64,000 nt of DNA from an uncultured Pseudomonadales bacterium (GTDB lineage Bacteria; Pseudomonadota; Gammaproteobacteria; Pseudomonadales; Balneatricaceae), in NCBI GenBank assembly GCA_937773555.1, contig CALJVT010000006.1, forward strand, positions 1 to 64,000, in the 5' to 3' direction. The position numbers were made by a program, and so were the translations under genes. The notes beneath the pieces are model-generated. The model was not told the origin of the DNA, did no database searches, and saw nothing but the letters and a program-made list of their open reading frames with translations. This document shows, piece after piece, positions 19,521-27,632 of this stretch. The first letter of the stretch is position 1; each line of letters starts with the position of its first letter.

Positions 19521-20168
19521 CTAGATCGTCTGGTGATGAGGGTCTTCTACTTTTAAGCGATTAAAAAAGATCACCGCTTGGGTGCGGTTGGTAACCCCCA
19601 GTTTACGGAAAATCTCAGTCACATGGGCCCTTACAGTGGCATCAGTCACTAGAAGTTCTGAGGCAATTTGCTTATTGTACAAGCCTTCACCAATCATTGT
19701 TAACACCCGCAATTGTTGTGGTGTTAACGAGCCTATGCGTTCAGCAGTGTTCTCGCCAACTGGCTCTATTGCAGGTGCTGGCAGATTATCAGGTATCCAA
19801 ACCTGACCTTGAATAACTGCATCAATAGCTACAGCAATGTCTTCGTTTGAGGCTGACTTAGGTAGGAAACCACTCGCGCCTAAGGCCACAGCTTTATGTA
19901 TAACACTTGGATTATCATTACCCGACACAATCATAACGGGCATCTCTGGAAAGTGTTCACTAACCTGCACTAATCCAGTAAATCCATGGGCGTCTGGAAT
20001 ATGTAAATCGAGTAAAAGAAGGTCTGCTTCTATGCCTGTTTTTAACAAATTCAATAGCTCAGGCAAGCTACCTACCTCCAAGATTTGCGCACCAGCAAAG
20101 CGCTGTTGCAATGTATGGGTCATGGCAGTACGAAATAAAGGATGGTCATCGGCAATAATAAACTGCAT
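19521..20168 (-). CDS. crbR: LuxR-family response regulator CrbR (ErdR-like)
   Basis: 215 residues. Receiver domain (1-120) with acidic pair D7/D8, phospho-acceptor D54 in LLLLDLHIPD and Lys in FLPKSAS. The C-terminal LuxR/GerE helix-turn-helix (about 147-205) reads LTPQQLRVLTMIGEGLYNKQIA...TVRAHVTEIFRKLGV. It is paired with CrbS on the opposite strand; in Vibrio and Pseudomonas the homologous regulator activates acs (acetyl-CoA synthetase) and related genes. It follows the gene at 20204-20560 by 35 bp and is probably co-transcribed with it. Confidence 0.88.
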   Translation of the reverse strand: MQFIIADDHPLFRTAMTHTLQQRFAGAQILEVGSLPELLNLLKTGIEADLLLLDLHIPDAHGFTGLVQVSEHFPEMPVMIVSGNDNPSVIHKAVALGASGFLPKSASNEDIAVAIDAVIQGQVWIPDNLPAPAIEPVGENTAERIGSLTPQQLRVLTMIGEGLYNKQIASELLVTDATVRAHVTEIFRKLGVTNRTQAVIFFNRLKVEDPHHQTI

Positions 20169-20203
20169 AAGTACTATTCCTTAATGAAATACTGACTAAA
20201 CTA

Positions 20204-20560
20204 TTAAGCCCACACCCAACGCAAAGGTTCGCCAAAATCGTCGTATATCCACTTCTTAGTGGGACGGCGGTTGGTTTTAATGGGCGTAGGAATAGGTTTA
20301 GGTAAACGTCTCTCTTCTTTGCGCTTTTCAATGGCATCAACCTGAGAGGACAAAAGCGTACGCGTTTGCACTTGGCTAGCAACTGCTGGGCGTTGCTGAT
20401 TAAAGCAGCCATTCACTAAAGCCGTTTCACCTTGCTCTACCTGCTCTACACTTCCGCCACGCGCCAGAAAATGAGCTACATCTTGGGCTAACTCTTGTTT
20501 AACCTGATGTTTATTAGGGGGTAACCTAAGTCGTGATTTTGGGCGGCTGGTCAATGTCAT
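20204..20560 (-). CDS. Small basic protein of unknown function upstream of crbR
   Basis: 118 residues, no signal peptide or membrane segment. A helical stretch VKQELAQDVAHFLARGGSVEQVEQG (about 20-44) resembles the FLxRGGxIxxI motif seen in SutA-like RNA-polymerase-associated proteins of Pseudomonas, but the acidic arm of SutA is absent. The middle is Lys/Arg/Pro-rich, and the C-terminus (KKWIYDDFGEPLRWVWA) is aromatic. It shares an apparent transcript with crbR, so it may belong to the same regulon. Function unknown; the resemblance is from memory and covers one short motif only. Confidence 0.6.
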   Translation of the reverse strand: MTLTSRPKSRLRLPPNKHQVKQELAQDVAHFLARGGSVEQVEQGETALVNGCFNQQRPAVASQVQTRTLLSSQVDAIEKRKEERRLPKPIPTPIKTNRRPTKKWIYDDFGEPLRWVWA

Positions 20561-20723
20561 AGGGTGACGGCAAATAGAAACGCAGTCGACTATGATAACA
20601 CAGGTTTTATTTTCAGGTATGTTGTAAACTGATGCCAGCCTATAAAGACAGTTTTACGTGCATTGTGTGCCCTAGGTGCTATTATTTGTGGTCTAAAAAA
20701 TTCTAACAATTCAAACACAAGGT

Positions 20724-21716
20724 ATGGCTAATTTTATGACTACCCTCGCCATCAACTATAAGGACATCATTGTGGCCAGCCAACGTATCAAAGGCCACGC
20801 TGTAATAACGCCGTTGCTTGAATCGCCGATACTTAATCAAGAGTTAGGCGGGAGAATATTATTCAAAGCTGAAAATATACAACGCACTGGCTCGTTTAAG
20901 TTTCGTGGAGCCTTCAATAAACTCAGCATACTTTCCCAAGCCAACCAACTTTCTGGTGTGGTGGCTTATTCTTCTGGTAACCATGCTCAAGGCGTTGCTG
21001 CTGCCGCAGCTTACTTTGGGGTGCCTGCCACCATTATTATGCCAGCTGATGCGCCACAGATTAAAATTACCAATACCAAAACCCTTGGCGCTAGGGTGGT
21101 GTTATATGATCGAAATACAGAAGACCGTGAAGCCATCGGCCTTAAACTGGCTCATGAACATAATCTCACACTCGTTCCACCTTATGATGATGCAGACATT
21201 ATTGCAGGCCAGGGCACTGTTGGCTTAGAAGCTGCCAATCAGTTTGAGGCGCTCGGTTTAGTGCCAGATCAAGCCATTGGGCCGATTGGCGGCGGAGGCT
21301 TAATGTCAGGTACTGCCACAGCACTCAAATATCACTTTCCAAACATTAATATTTGGGGCGCAGAACCTGAAGGTCATGACGATGCCGCACGATCAATAGG
21401 CGTTGGCCACCGCCTGGCCAACAAAAATGCGCCCTCTTCTATTTGTGATGCTATCGTCACGCCCATGGTTGGAAAGCTTACGTTTCCCATAATTCAGCGT
21501 TATTTGGATGGCGCTAAGGCAGTGGACGACCAACAAGTATTAGTCAGTATGGCCAGGTGTATGCAGCTATTAAAGCTTGTAGTGGAGCCTGGAGGCTGTG
21601 TTGGGTTAGCTGCTATTTTAAATAACAGCTTAGCGGTAAAAAATAAAACCACTTTAGTGATTTTATCTGGCGGTAATGCAGACCCAGCAATGCTGGGCCT
21701 GGCACTGCAGCAGTGA
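20724..21716 (+). CDS. Threonine/serine dehydratase-type PLP enzyme
   Basis: 330 residues of the fold-type II PLP family (threonine/serine ammonia-lyases, serine racemases, hydroxyaspartate ammonia-lyases). The PLP Lys lies in TGSFKFRGAFNKL (about residue 57), the asparagine loop in SSGNHAQGVA, and the phosphate-binding Gly loop in GPIGGGGLMSG. There is no C-terminal ACT-like regulatory domain, so it is the short catabolic or racemase form rather than biosynthetic IlvA. The AAGG element lies only 1 nt before the first ATG but 13 nt before an in-frame ATG at 20736, so the true start may be 20736. It diverges from the gene at 20560, with which it shares a 163-bp promoter region. Confidence 0.87.
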   Translation: MANFMTTLAINYKDIIVASQRIKGHAVITPLLESPILNQELGGRILFKAENIQRTGSFKFRGAFNKLSILSQANQLSGVVAYSSGNHAQGVAAAAAYFGVPATIIMPADAPQIKITNTKTLGARVVLYDRNTEDREAIGLKLAHEHNLTLVPPYDDADIIAGQGTVGLEAANQFEALGLVPDQAIGPIGGGGLMSGTATALKYHFPNINIWGAEPEGHDDAARSIGVGHRLANKNAPSSICDAIVTPMVGKLTFPIIQRYLDGAKAVDDQQVLVSMARCMQLLKLVVEPGGCVGLAAILNNSLAVKNKTTLVILSGGNADPAMLGLALQQ

Positions 21717-21719
21717 GAG

Positions 21720-22286
21720 CTATTCAGTAGGCGTTATGTCTACATTAACACTTAAAAATTCACCCGTAGTGTAGGGAATGGTGGTGGTCATTTGCCATAT
21801 GTTGCCACCAAACTCGATGTAGGTTTTGTAACCCGTCACTTGGCTCACCGAGCGCTGTTGCATTACTACATCACAGACTTCTTGTTGCTTATGACCCACA
21901 ATAACTTGTTTGCTTTTGCCTTTCTTATTAGCAATGTCTGCACCAGCAATAGCCCCGAGTATGGTTGCAGCATCTTTGCCAGCACCACCGCCAATCTGGT
22001 TGCCTAATAAACCACCAAAAATAGCACTCGCAACAACATCGGCAGTAGAGGCCTGTTGCCCTCCAGCTTGGGCGCCGTAGATTGGAATTTTCTCAAACCG
22101 ACAGGATTTAACTGGTACTTCCTGATAAACCTGAGCAACGATCTCGTCAGAATTCTGTAGCACTTTAACCAGCATTGTTTGGGCCTGAGCACTGCTAGCT
22201 AGTACAAGGCTAGAAACGGCTAAAGTCACATTTAAAGCAAGCTGTGTCGTCATTTTCTGGATAGTTTGTGATGTTATTTGTTTCAT
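21720..22286 (-). CDS. Exported glycine-zipper protein
   Basis: 188 residues. A signal peptide ending ..LASSAQA (about 36) is followed by a glycine-zipper 2TM-like stretch, AIFGGLLGNQIGGGAGKDAATILGAIAGADIANKKGK (split here between residues ~87 and 123), and a small C-terminal beta region. This architecture resembles SlyB/UMUC-type envelope proteins, although no lipobox Cys is present at the cleavage site. Probable role: an envelope-associated structural protein. The ribosome-binding site AAGGAAAATGAA supports the start. It is convergent with the dehydratase, with 3 bp between the stops. Confidence 0.75.
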   Translation of the reverse strand: MKQITSQTIQKMTTQLALNVTLAVSSLVLASSAQAQTMLVKVLQNSDEIVAQVYQEVPVKSCRFEKIPIYGAQAGGQQASTADVVASAIFGGLLGNQIGGGAGKDAATILGAIAGADIANKKGKSKQVIVGHKQQEVCDVVMQQRSVSQVTGYKTYIEFGGNIWQMTTTIPYTTGEFLSVNVDITPTE

Positions 22287-22381
22287 TTCATTTTCCTTAA
22301 CATTATCATTCCACTAAGTAGACTCACACAATGGCAATTAATTCCCCCAAATTGCGTCAAACTATGTAAATAGTCACCGTG

Positions 22382-23620
22382 TCATTGATCAGCTAACAGT
22401 TCTAACCAATGTTTAACAGGCACATCTTCCGCGCCCCCTAAATGCAGTTGGCAGCCAATATTGGCGGTGACAATAAGCTGTGGGTTATCTATGGTTAGGT
22501 CCTTTAGCTTTTGTGTACGAAGTTCATGGCTCAACTTGGGCTGCAACAGCGAGTAAGTTCCTGCTGAGCCACAACATAAGTGATCATTAGTGGTGAGTGC
22601 GGTTTCTATACCTAATCCGTCTAATAATGCCTTTACTTTGTATGGCAGTTTCATGGCATGTTGCTGGGTACACGGGCAGTGCACAGCAACCTTGCCTAAA
22701 CTTGCAGGTTGACTCAACCGAGCGTTTGTTAAACTTTGTTTTACTGGTGCAAGGTCTTCTGCCCCTAAGATTTCCACAATGTCTTTGGCTGCCTTTGAAA
22801 CTTGGGCGGCTTTGTTTGCATAAGTGGGGTCATCACGCAGCATATAGCCATACTCCTGAAGTGCAGCACCGCAGCCAGAAGCAGTGATTACTAGCGCCTC
22901 AGCCCCTGCCTGTAATTCTGGCCAGATCAAATCAATATTGTGTCTAGCTTGATTAAGGGCTTTTTCGTGAGCGTTTAAATGATGATTAACAGCCCCACAA
23001 CAGCCACTTTTCTGAAGCACCTTTAAGGTAATATTAAGTTTATTTAACACCTGTGCTGCGGCAATGTCAGTATTAGGTGCAGCACTTGCTTGGGCACAAC
23101 CTGGCAAACTCAGCATGATGCGTTTGTGGTTACTTTTTACGGCAAGCAGTTTGGGAACCGATAGAGGGATGTGCTGTTTCAGTACCTGAGGTAATACTGG
23201 CCGAAACAACTGCCCAAGCTTGAGCATTGGGCCAAATCTAGCGCGATAAGGCAGCACTTGTCTTAAACTCCAGCGAACCAGCTTTTGCGCTATTGGGCGG
23301 GGTGCCTTTTGCTCTGCTACCACACGGCCTAGATCTACCAAATGGCCATATTCTACCCCAGAGGGGCAGGTTGTTTCACAGCTTCTACAGGTAAGGCAAC
23401 GGTCCAAATGATGGCGAGTTTCTTGGGTAACAGGTTCGCCCTCAAACATCGCTTTCATCATATAAATACGCCCACGAGGGCTATCACGCTCATCTCCTAA
23501 AAGGAGGTAAGTAGGGCAAGTAGCCGTGCAAAACCCACAGTGCACGCAGGCCTGCAAGATGCCTTTAACAGGTGCAAATTGAGGTTGGTCAGCAAATTCT
23601 TTGGCAATGATTGTTTTCAT
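22382..23620 (-). CDS. glcF: Glycolate oxidase iron-sulfur subunit GlcF
   Basis: 412 residues. Two [4Fe-4S] ferredoxin-type motifs: C25-C28-C31-C35 (CVHCGFCTATCP) and C75-C78-C81-C85 (CLTCRSCETTCPSG). Two CCG domains follow (SGCCGAVNHH and HLCCGSAGTYSL). This is the electron-transfer subunit of membrane-associated glycolate dehydrogenase, which oxidises glycolate to glyoxylate and passes electrons towards quinones. It is the last gene of glcDEF, 3 bp after glcE. No malate synthase (glcB), permease (glcA) or glcC regulator is adjacent. Confidence 0.95.
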   Translation of the reverse strand: MKTIIAKEFADQPQFAPVKGILQACVHCGFCTATCPTYLLLGDERDSPRGRIYMMKAMFEGEPVTQETRHHLDRCLTCRSCETTCPSGVEYGHLVDLGRVVAEQKAPRPIAQKLVRWSLRQVLPYRARFGPMLKLGQLFRPVLPQVLKQHIPLSVPKLLAVKSNHKRIMLSLPGCAQASAAPNTDIAAAQVLNKLNITLKVLQKSGCCGAVNHHLNAHEKALNQARHNIDLIWPELQAGAEALVITASGCGAALQEYGYMLRDDPTYANKAAQVSKAAKDIVEILGAEDLAPVKQSLTNARLSQPASLGKVAVHCPCTQQHAMKLPYKVKALLDGLGIETALTTNDHLCCGSAGTYSLLQPKLSHELRTQKLKDLTIDNPQLIVTANIGCQLHLGGAEDVPVKHWLELLADQ

Positions 23621-23623
23621 AGT

Positions 23624-24664
23624 TTACATCCAAGAATATAATCGGCCAGCATTTAAAATCCCATGGGGATCAAAGGCGTATTTTATGCGTTGCTGCAAAG
23701 CTTGCTGTGGAGGGCTCACTGCACCAAATACCTGCGCTAGTCGATCTCCCCCTTTGTGCTGTGTCAGGCCTTCTAAAGGTGGGTTTGAGCCCGTTTCAAG
23801 TATCCATCGTTCAGCACCAGCCCAGTTAATCAAGGACGTGTTTGACACGGCACTAATCGGGGAGTCACTCGCTCCACTCCAGCGCCATAGTATCTGGTTA
23901 GATGTTGGCTGCAATAAGCGGCCTTCTTTTAGCGCTTGCCAGAATTCTTTCGCAGCAACGAAGTTGAGCTGCTCACCACCTAAAAAATTACTTGCCGAGG
24001 TAACACCGCTATCGCCACCTTGCAACCGAACGTAAAGCAGGCCTTGAAAGTGGCTCATGCCAGTAATGGGTAGGCTAAGATTAGCCCATCGCAACATAGC
24101 CTCTAGAGCAACTTCTGCCGTCATTTCAAACGTTACTGTATGGCCCGCTTTAAATTCTGGCAATAGTTTGATTGAGACATCTGTAATAAGGCCTAAACTG
24201 CCCATGGCACCGCACTGCAATCGCGTCACATCAAAGCCTGCTACGTTTTTCATAACTTGGCCACCAAACTGCATTGCTTCACCGTAGCCGTTAATAAGCC
24301 CTAAACCTAATAAACTGTCTTTAACACCGCCAAACCATGGCCGTGAGGCACCCGTCTGATTTGCTGCCACAGTGCCACCAATGGTGGCTTCACCGTTGAA
24401 GCTCGGTGGGTCAAAGGGTAATCGCTGTTGCTGCTCAGCAAGTAAATCATTGAGTTGAGAAATTTTTGTACCCGCACGCACTCTAATGACCAACTCGGTA
24501 GCACTATAACTAACCACACCCGTATGATTAGCCATATCAACTACCTCTCCCGAGGTTTCCCGACCAAGGTGAGCTTTGGTATTGCCAGCCTGTATTTTAA
24601 GGGGCGTTTTAGTGACGTACGCATGTTGAACCTGGTCTTCCAACTGCTGGGTTAAATCAACCAT
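23624..24664 (-). CDS. glcE: Glycolate oxidase FAD-binding subunit GlcE
   Basis: 346 residues. A PCMH-type FAD-binding domain with LPFDPPSFNGEATIGGTVAANQTG (around residue 97-120) and a GxxxxVMKNVAGFDVTRL motif typical of GlcE. It has only the FAD domain, without the full C-terminal cap of GlcD. It is the second subunit of glycolate dehydrogenase, and its start overlaps the 3' end of glcD by 8 bp. Confidence 0.94.
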   Translation of the reverse strand: MVDLTQQLEDQVQHAYVTKTPLKIQAGNTKAHLGRETSGEVVDMANHTGVVSYSATELVIRVRAGTKISQLNDLLAEQQQRLPFDPPSFNGEATIGGTVAANQTGASRPWFGGVKDSLLGLGLINGYGEAMQFGGQVMKNVAGFDVTRLQCGAMGSLGLITDVSIKLLPEFKAGHTVTFEMTAEVALEAMLRWANLSLPITGMSHFQGLLYVRLQGGDSGVTSASNFLGGEQLNFVAAKEFWQALKEGRLLQPTSNQILWRWSGASDSPISAVSNTSLINWAGAERWILETGSNPPLEGLTQHKGGDRLAQVFGAVSPPQQALQQRIKYAFDPHGILNAGRLYSWM

Positions 24665-26129
24665 GTTGCAAGCTCCGGTATTCTTGGCAATATTTGAGAG
24701 TAGGAATCCCCTTACCTGGGTTTAACAACTCTTCACTGTCAAAAGCAGCCTTCAAACGTCTAAACTGCGCCAGCTCTGCATCACCAAATTGGTATGGCAT
24801 TTGTGGCATTTTTTCTAAACCAACACCATGCTCGCCAGTAATAGTGCCTCCAACGTCAACACACAAGGTAAGAATGTCTCCACCGAGTAACTCCGCACGT
24901 TCAAGCTCACCATCAACGCTGGCATCAAATAAAATAAGCGGGTGTAGATTACCATCACCAGCATGAAACACATTGGCTACGCGCAGGCCATAAGTGTTGG
25001 ACAACTCGCTAATACGGGTCAATACATGGCCTACTTTGCTGCGAGGTATCGTACCGTCCATACAATAGTAATCTGGTGAAATACGCCCTACCGCAGGAAA
25101 AGCAGCTTTGCGACCTTGCCAAAGGGCATCGGCTTCTGCTGCATCTTTGGCAACACGGACATTCTTTGCTCCGTGGAGTTTAAAGCACTGGCTTACCACC
25201 GCTAGCTGTTCTTCAACTTCGGCATCTGTACCGTCTAGTTCGCAAATAAGGAGTGCTTGAGCATCCGTAGGGTAGCCAACTTTAACAAAATCTTCCGCTG
25301 CACTAATGGCTAAATGATCCATCATTTCTAAACCCGCTGGTATAATACCCTGAGCGATGAGAGCCGCCACAGAATCACCGGCTGCAGTAACACTGTCGTA
25401 GGCAGCCAAAAGAACTTGTACCCGTGGTGCTCGCGGTAGCAATTTAACCTTGGCCTCTACCACTACACCTAACAGTCCTTCAGAACCAACAAATAAACTC
25501 AATAAATCCATACCGGGTTCATCTAAACCGTCACCCCCTAGGGTAATCAATTTGCCCTCTATTGTGACTAGGGTAACTTGCAGCAGATTATTCACTGTGA
25601 GTCCGTACTTAAGGCAATGAACTCCACCCGAATTTTCTGCTATGTTGCCACCAATAGTGCAGGCAATCTGTGACGACGGGTCTGGTGCATAATAAAGACC
25701 CATAGGTTTGGCTGCGTCTGTTAACGCTAAGTTACGCACACCAGGCTGAACTCTTGCAGTGGCCGTGTGTTGATTAATGTGTAAAATTTTATTCAGCTTA
25801 GTCATCACCAATAAGACACCCTCTGCATGGGGCATTGCACCAGCACATAGGCCAGTTCCCGCCCCCCTTGGCACCAGAGGCACTCGATGGGAGTAGCACA
25901 AGCGCAGAATTCCTTGCACTTGATCTACTGTTTCTGGGATCACTGTGATTAAAGGCAGTTGCTGGTATACAGCCAAGCCGTCACATTCAAAAGGCCTTTG
26001 ACTTTCTGTTGACATAATAAGGCCAGACGCTGGCAACAATTGTTGCAGGTCACTGATGAGTGCAGCTACATTCCCAGCTTCACCGGCCTGCTTCACAAGG
26101 TCGTTAGATGTATTTGATAAGGTATTCAT
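24657..26129 (-). CDS. glcD: Glycolate oxidase catalytic subunit GlcD
   Basis: 490 residues, FAD-linked oxidase. The FAD-binding PCMH domain includes PRGAGTGLCAGA and PSSQIACTIGGNIAENSGG; the C-terminal cap has FHAGDGNLHPLI and the active-site GTITGEHGVGLEK. It oxidises glycolate, a major phytoplankton exudate, which fits a marine heterotroph. It is the first gene of the operon. Two palindromes lie 29-66 bp upstream of its ATG and may be operators. Confidence 0.95.
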   Translation of the reverse strand: MNTLSNTSNDLVKQAGEAGNVAALISDLQQLLPASGLIMSTESQRPFECDGLAVYQQLPLITVIPETVDQVQGILRLCYSHRVPLVPRGAGTGLCAGAMPHAEGVLLVMTKLNKILHINQHTATARVQPGVRNLALTDAAKPMGLYYAPDPSSQIACTIGGNIAENSGGVHCLKYGLTVNNLLQVTLVTIEGKLITLGGDGLDEPGMDLLSLFVGSEGLLGVVVEAKVKLLPRAPRVQVLLAAYDSVTAAGDSVAALIAQGIIPAGLEMMDHLAISAAEDFVKVGYPTDAQALLICELDGTDAEVEEQLAVVSQCFKLHGAKNVRVAKDAAEADALWQGRKAAFPAVGRISPDYYCMDGTIPRSKVGHVLTRISELSNTYGLRVANVFHAGDGNLHPLILFDASVDGELERAELLGGDILTLCVDVGGTITGEHGVGLEKMPQMPYQFGDAELAQFRRLKAAFDSEELLNPGKGIPTLKYCQEYRSLQHG

Positions 26130-26157
26130 AGATAGGGCTTAAACCATAAGTTATTAA

Positions 26158-26195
26158 ATTGGTAATATTTTATTACCAATGCGTAACCTAGGTTA
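26158..26195. promoter_or_regulatory. Two adjacent palindromes upstream of glcD
   Basis: A perfect 10-bp inverted repeat (ATTGGTAATA at 26158-26167, TATTACCAAT at 26171-26180, 3-nt centre) is followed by a perfect 12-bp palindrome, TAACCTAGGTTA (26184-26195). TGGT/ACCA half-sites are used by FadR-subfamily GntR regulators (GlcC, LldR, PdhR), although their usual spacing is shorter. No regulator gene is nearby. Confidence 0.5.
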
Positions 26196-26339
26196 TCATA
26201 AGCTGAGTTATACCCCAACTTTTTAGCGTTATAAGTACAGACTTATGATTTAGACAGGCCGCAAAAAGACACTAAAGTGCTTAAAATCTAATTGAGCTTT
26301 AGTAACGATGATAAAAAAGGCTTGGCGTGTTGGCACAGG

Positions 26340-26370
26340 AGCCTATGCAACCTAATAGGTTGCATAGGCT
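26340..26370. repeat. Perfect 13-15-bp hairpin downstream of the sox operon
   Basis: AGCCTATGCAACCTA (26340-26354) is exactly complementary to 26356-26370; with a realistic 5-nt loop the stem is 13 bp. It lies 60 bp after the rhodanese stop, in the 300-bp gap before glcD. Neither strand has a T-tract after it, so it may stabilise the sox mRNA 3' end or be a protein-binding site rather than an intrinsic terminator. Confidence 0.6.
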
Positions 26371-26429
26371 AATTAAGGCCCCGCAGAACTCAAAAGTCTT
26401 GGCACCAAAACAGTGATGCCTAGTAATGG

Positions 26430-27137
26430 CTATTTAACAGTCGTTAAACCCAATACCTGCCATGTTTGCATGCCACCACGAAACCATTTTATTTTCTCGG
26501 CAGGATAACCGAAAGAGAGCAAGGTTTTCATCGATGCAGGCGATTGGCCACACCACATACCGTTACAGAACAGCACTAAAGTTTTTGCCTGAGCGTAATT
26601 AAATACATCTGCAACTGTGCCGTTAACAATCGCTTCATCAACTTCAAATTCGTCTACATCACCGATTAAAGTGACATCCATCTGATTAAGCATAATGTCC
26701 ATTATGCCTTCAGTGGTAGCGCCTTTGGCAGGCGTTAAACTAACCCATGAAATGTTGATCGCACCAGGTATTGTGCCCTTTGCTACCCAGTTTGGCGTAC
26801 GGGAATCTATGACTAGAATTTTTTCATCAGATTGCATGCGGACTAAGTGATCAATAACTTCCAGTTCACCCAAGGTTTCCACTCCAGGAGCAAAAACCAT
26901 AGGCTGAATGCAAAATGGCGGACAAGGGCGCGACGTTAACGCAAAGTCTTGCGTAATCATATTGGCATTATCTTGCTCCCGCATCAGTTCCACCGCCATA
27001 CCTTTATGCGTAATGGTCACTGCACTAAGCGCTTTAGTAATCGCCACTGGTTTATTTTCAGCCTGAACCACACTGGTCATTGATAAAGTTGACACCAACA
27101 CAACAGTGGCTGCCATAAACTTGAGTAATATCATCAT
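26430..27137 (-). CDS. Exported rhodanese-domain protein of the sox operon
   Basis: About 235 residues. The start is placed at the ATG at 27137, which has a GGAG element just upstream; a TTG three codons earlier is less likely. A signal peptide ends ..SVVQA. The mature N-terminal region carries RPCPPFC (C72, C76). The rhodanese domain (about 90-232) has VIDSRTPNWVAKGTIPGAINI and a CNGMWCG active-site loop whose first Cys (C191) is the predicted sulfur carrier. Likely role: periplasmic sulfane-sulfur transfer connected with thiosulfate oxidation. It is the last gene of the sox operon and 12 bp after the thioredoxin-like gene. Confidence 0.85.
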   Translation of the reverse strand: MMILLKFMAATVVLVSTLSMTSVVQAENKPVAITKALSAVTITHKGMAVELMREQDNANMITQDFALTSRPCPPFCIQPMVFAPGVETLGELEVIDHLVRMQSDEKILVIDSRTPNWVAKGTIPGAINISWVSLTPAKGATTEGIMDIMLNQMDVTLIGDVDEFEVDEAIVNGTVADVFNYAQAKTLVLFCNGMWCGQSPASMKTLLSFGYPAEKIKWFRGGMQTWQVLGLTTVK

Positions 27138-27149
27138 TTTCTCCAAGGG

Positions 27150-27632
27150 CTAAAGCTGCCCAGTTAGTAGTTCATGAGATTGAACTATTTGTTGTTGCAA
27201 GTAAAAACCATAAAAATCAGGTGTGACCAACCCCACAATATCTTCCCCAATGCGTTCTCCAGAGCGCGGATTTAGAAAAATTAGGGTTGGTGAAAAGTCA
27301 GCAAATAAAACCTGGGCAAGGTCTTGTTGAGAAATTCTTTGTGCTGAAAAATCGGTCAACAGTTGCTGTGAATTCAAGTCTATGCGCCTAACTTGAAACA
27401 AGGGTTCCAAGTTAGGGTCCATGGTTAACGGAAATAAGAAATCTTCTTTTACTCGTTTGCAAAAGCTACAATTCTCAACTTCAGCCAGCAATACCAACAC
27501 CTTGTTTGGCTTTAGTAAACGGCTGTCTTGAAACATTGGAAAAGTATCATCTTGGTTTGCATGCCCATTAGGTACCCAGAGCATTAAAAACACCAGCCAG
27601 TGCAATGGCTTTGCACGCCAATCATTGTTCAT
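27150..27632 (-). CDS. SoxW-like exported thioredoxin
   Basis: 160 residues. An N-terminal hydrophobic signal (HWLVFLMLWVPNGHA) precedes a thioredoxin-fold domain with a CSFC active site (C55, C58), and the fold's later strand is seen in FSPTLIFLNPRSGERI. Resembles SoxW/DsbD-client thioredoxins, which in other Sox systems keep the carrier Cys of SoxY in the right redox state. Its ATG directly follows the TAA of the hydrolase gene. The electron donor (SoxV/CcdA-like) is not in the window. Confidence 0.82.
   Translation of the reverse strand: MNNDWRAKPLHWLVFLMLWVPNGHANQDDTFPMFQDSRLLKPNKVLVLLAEVENCSFCKRVKEDFLFPLTMDPNLEPLFQVRRIDLNSQQLLTDFSAQRISQQDLAQVLFADFSPTLIFLNPRSGERIGEDIVGLVTPDFYGFYLQQQIVQSHELLTGQL

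Noticed and set aside
26331-26345. Sigma-54-like TGGCAC element
   Set aside because: The matching TTGC at the correct spacing is missing.
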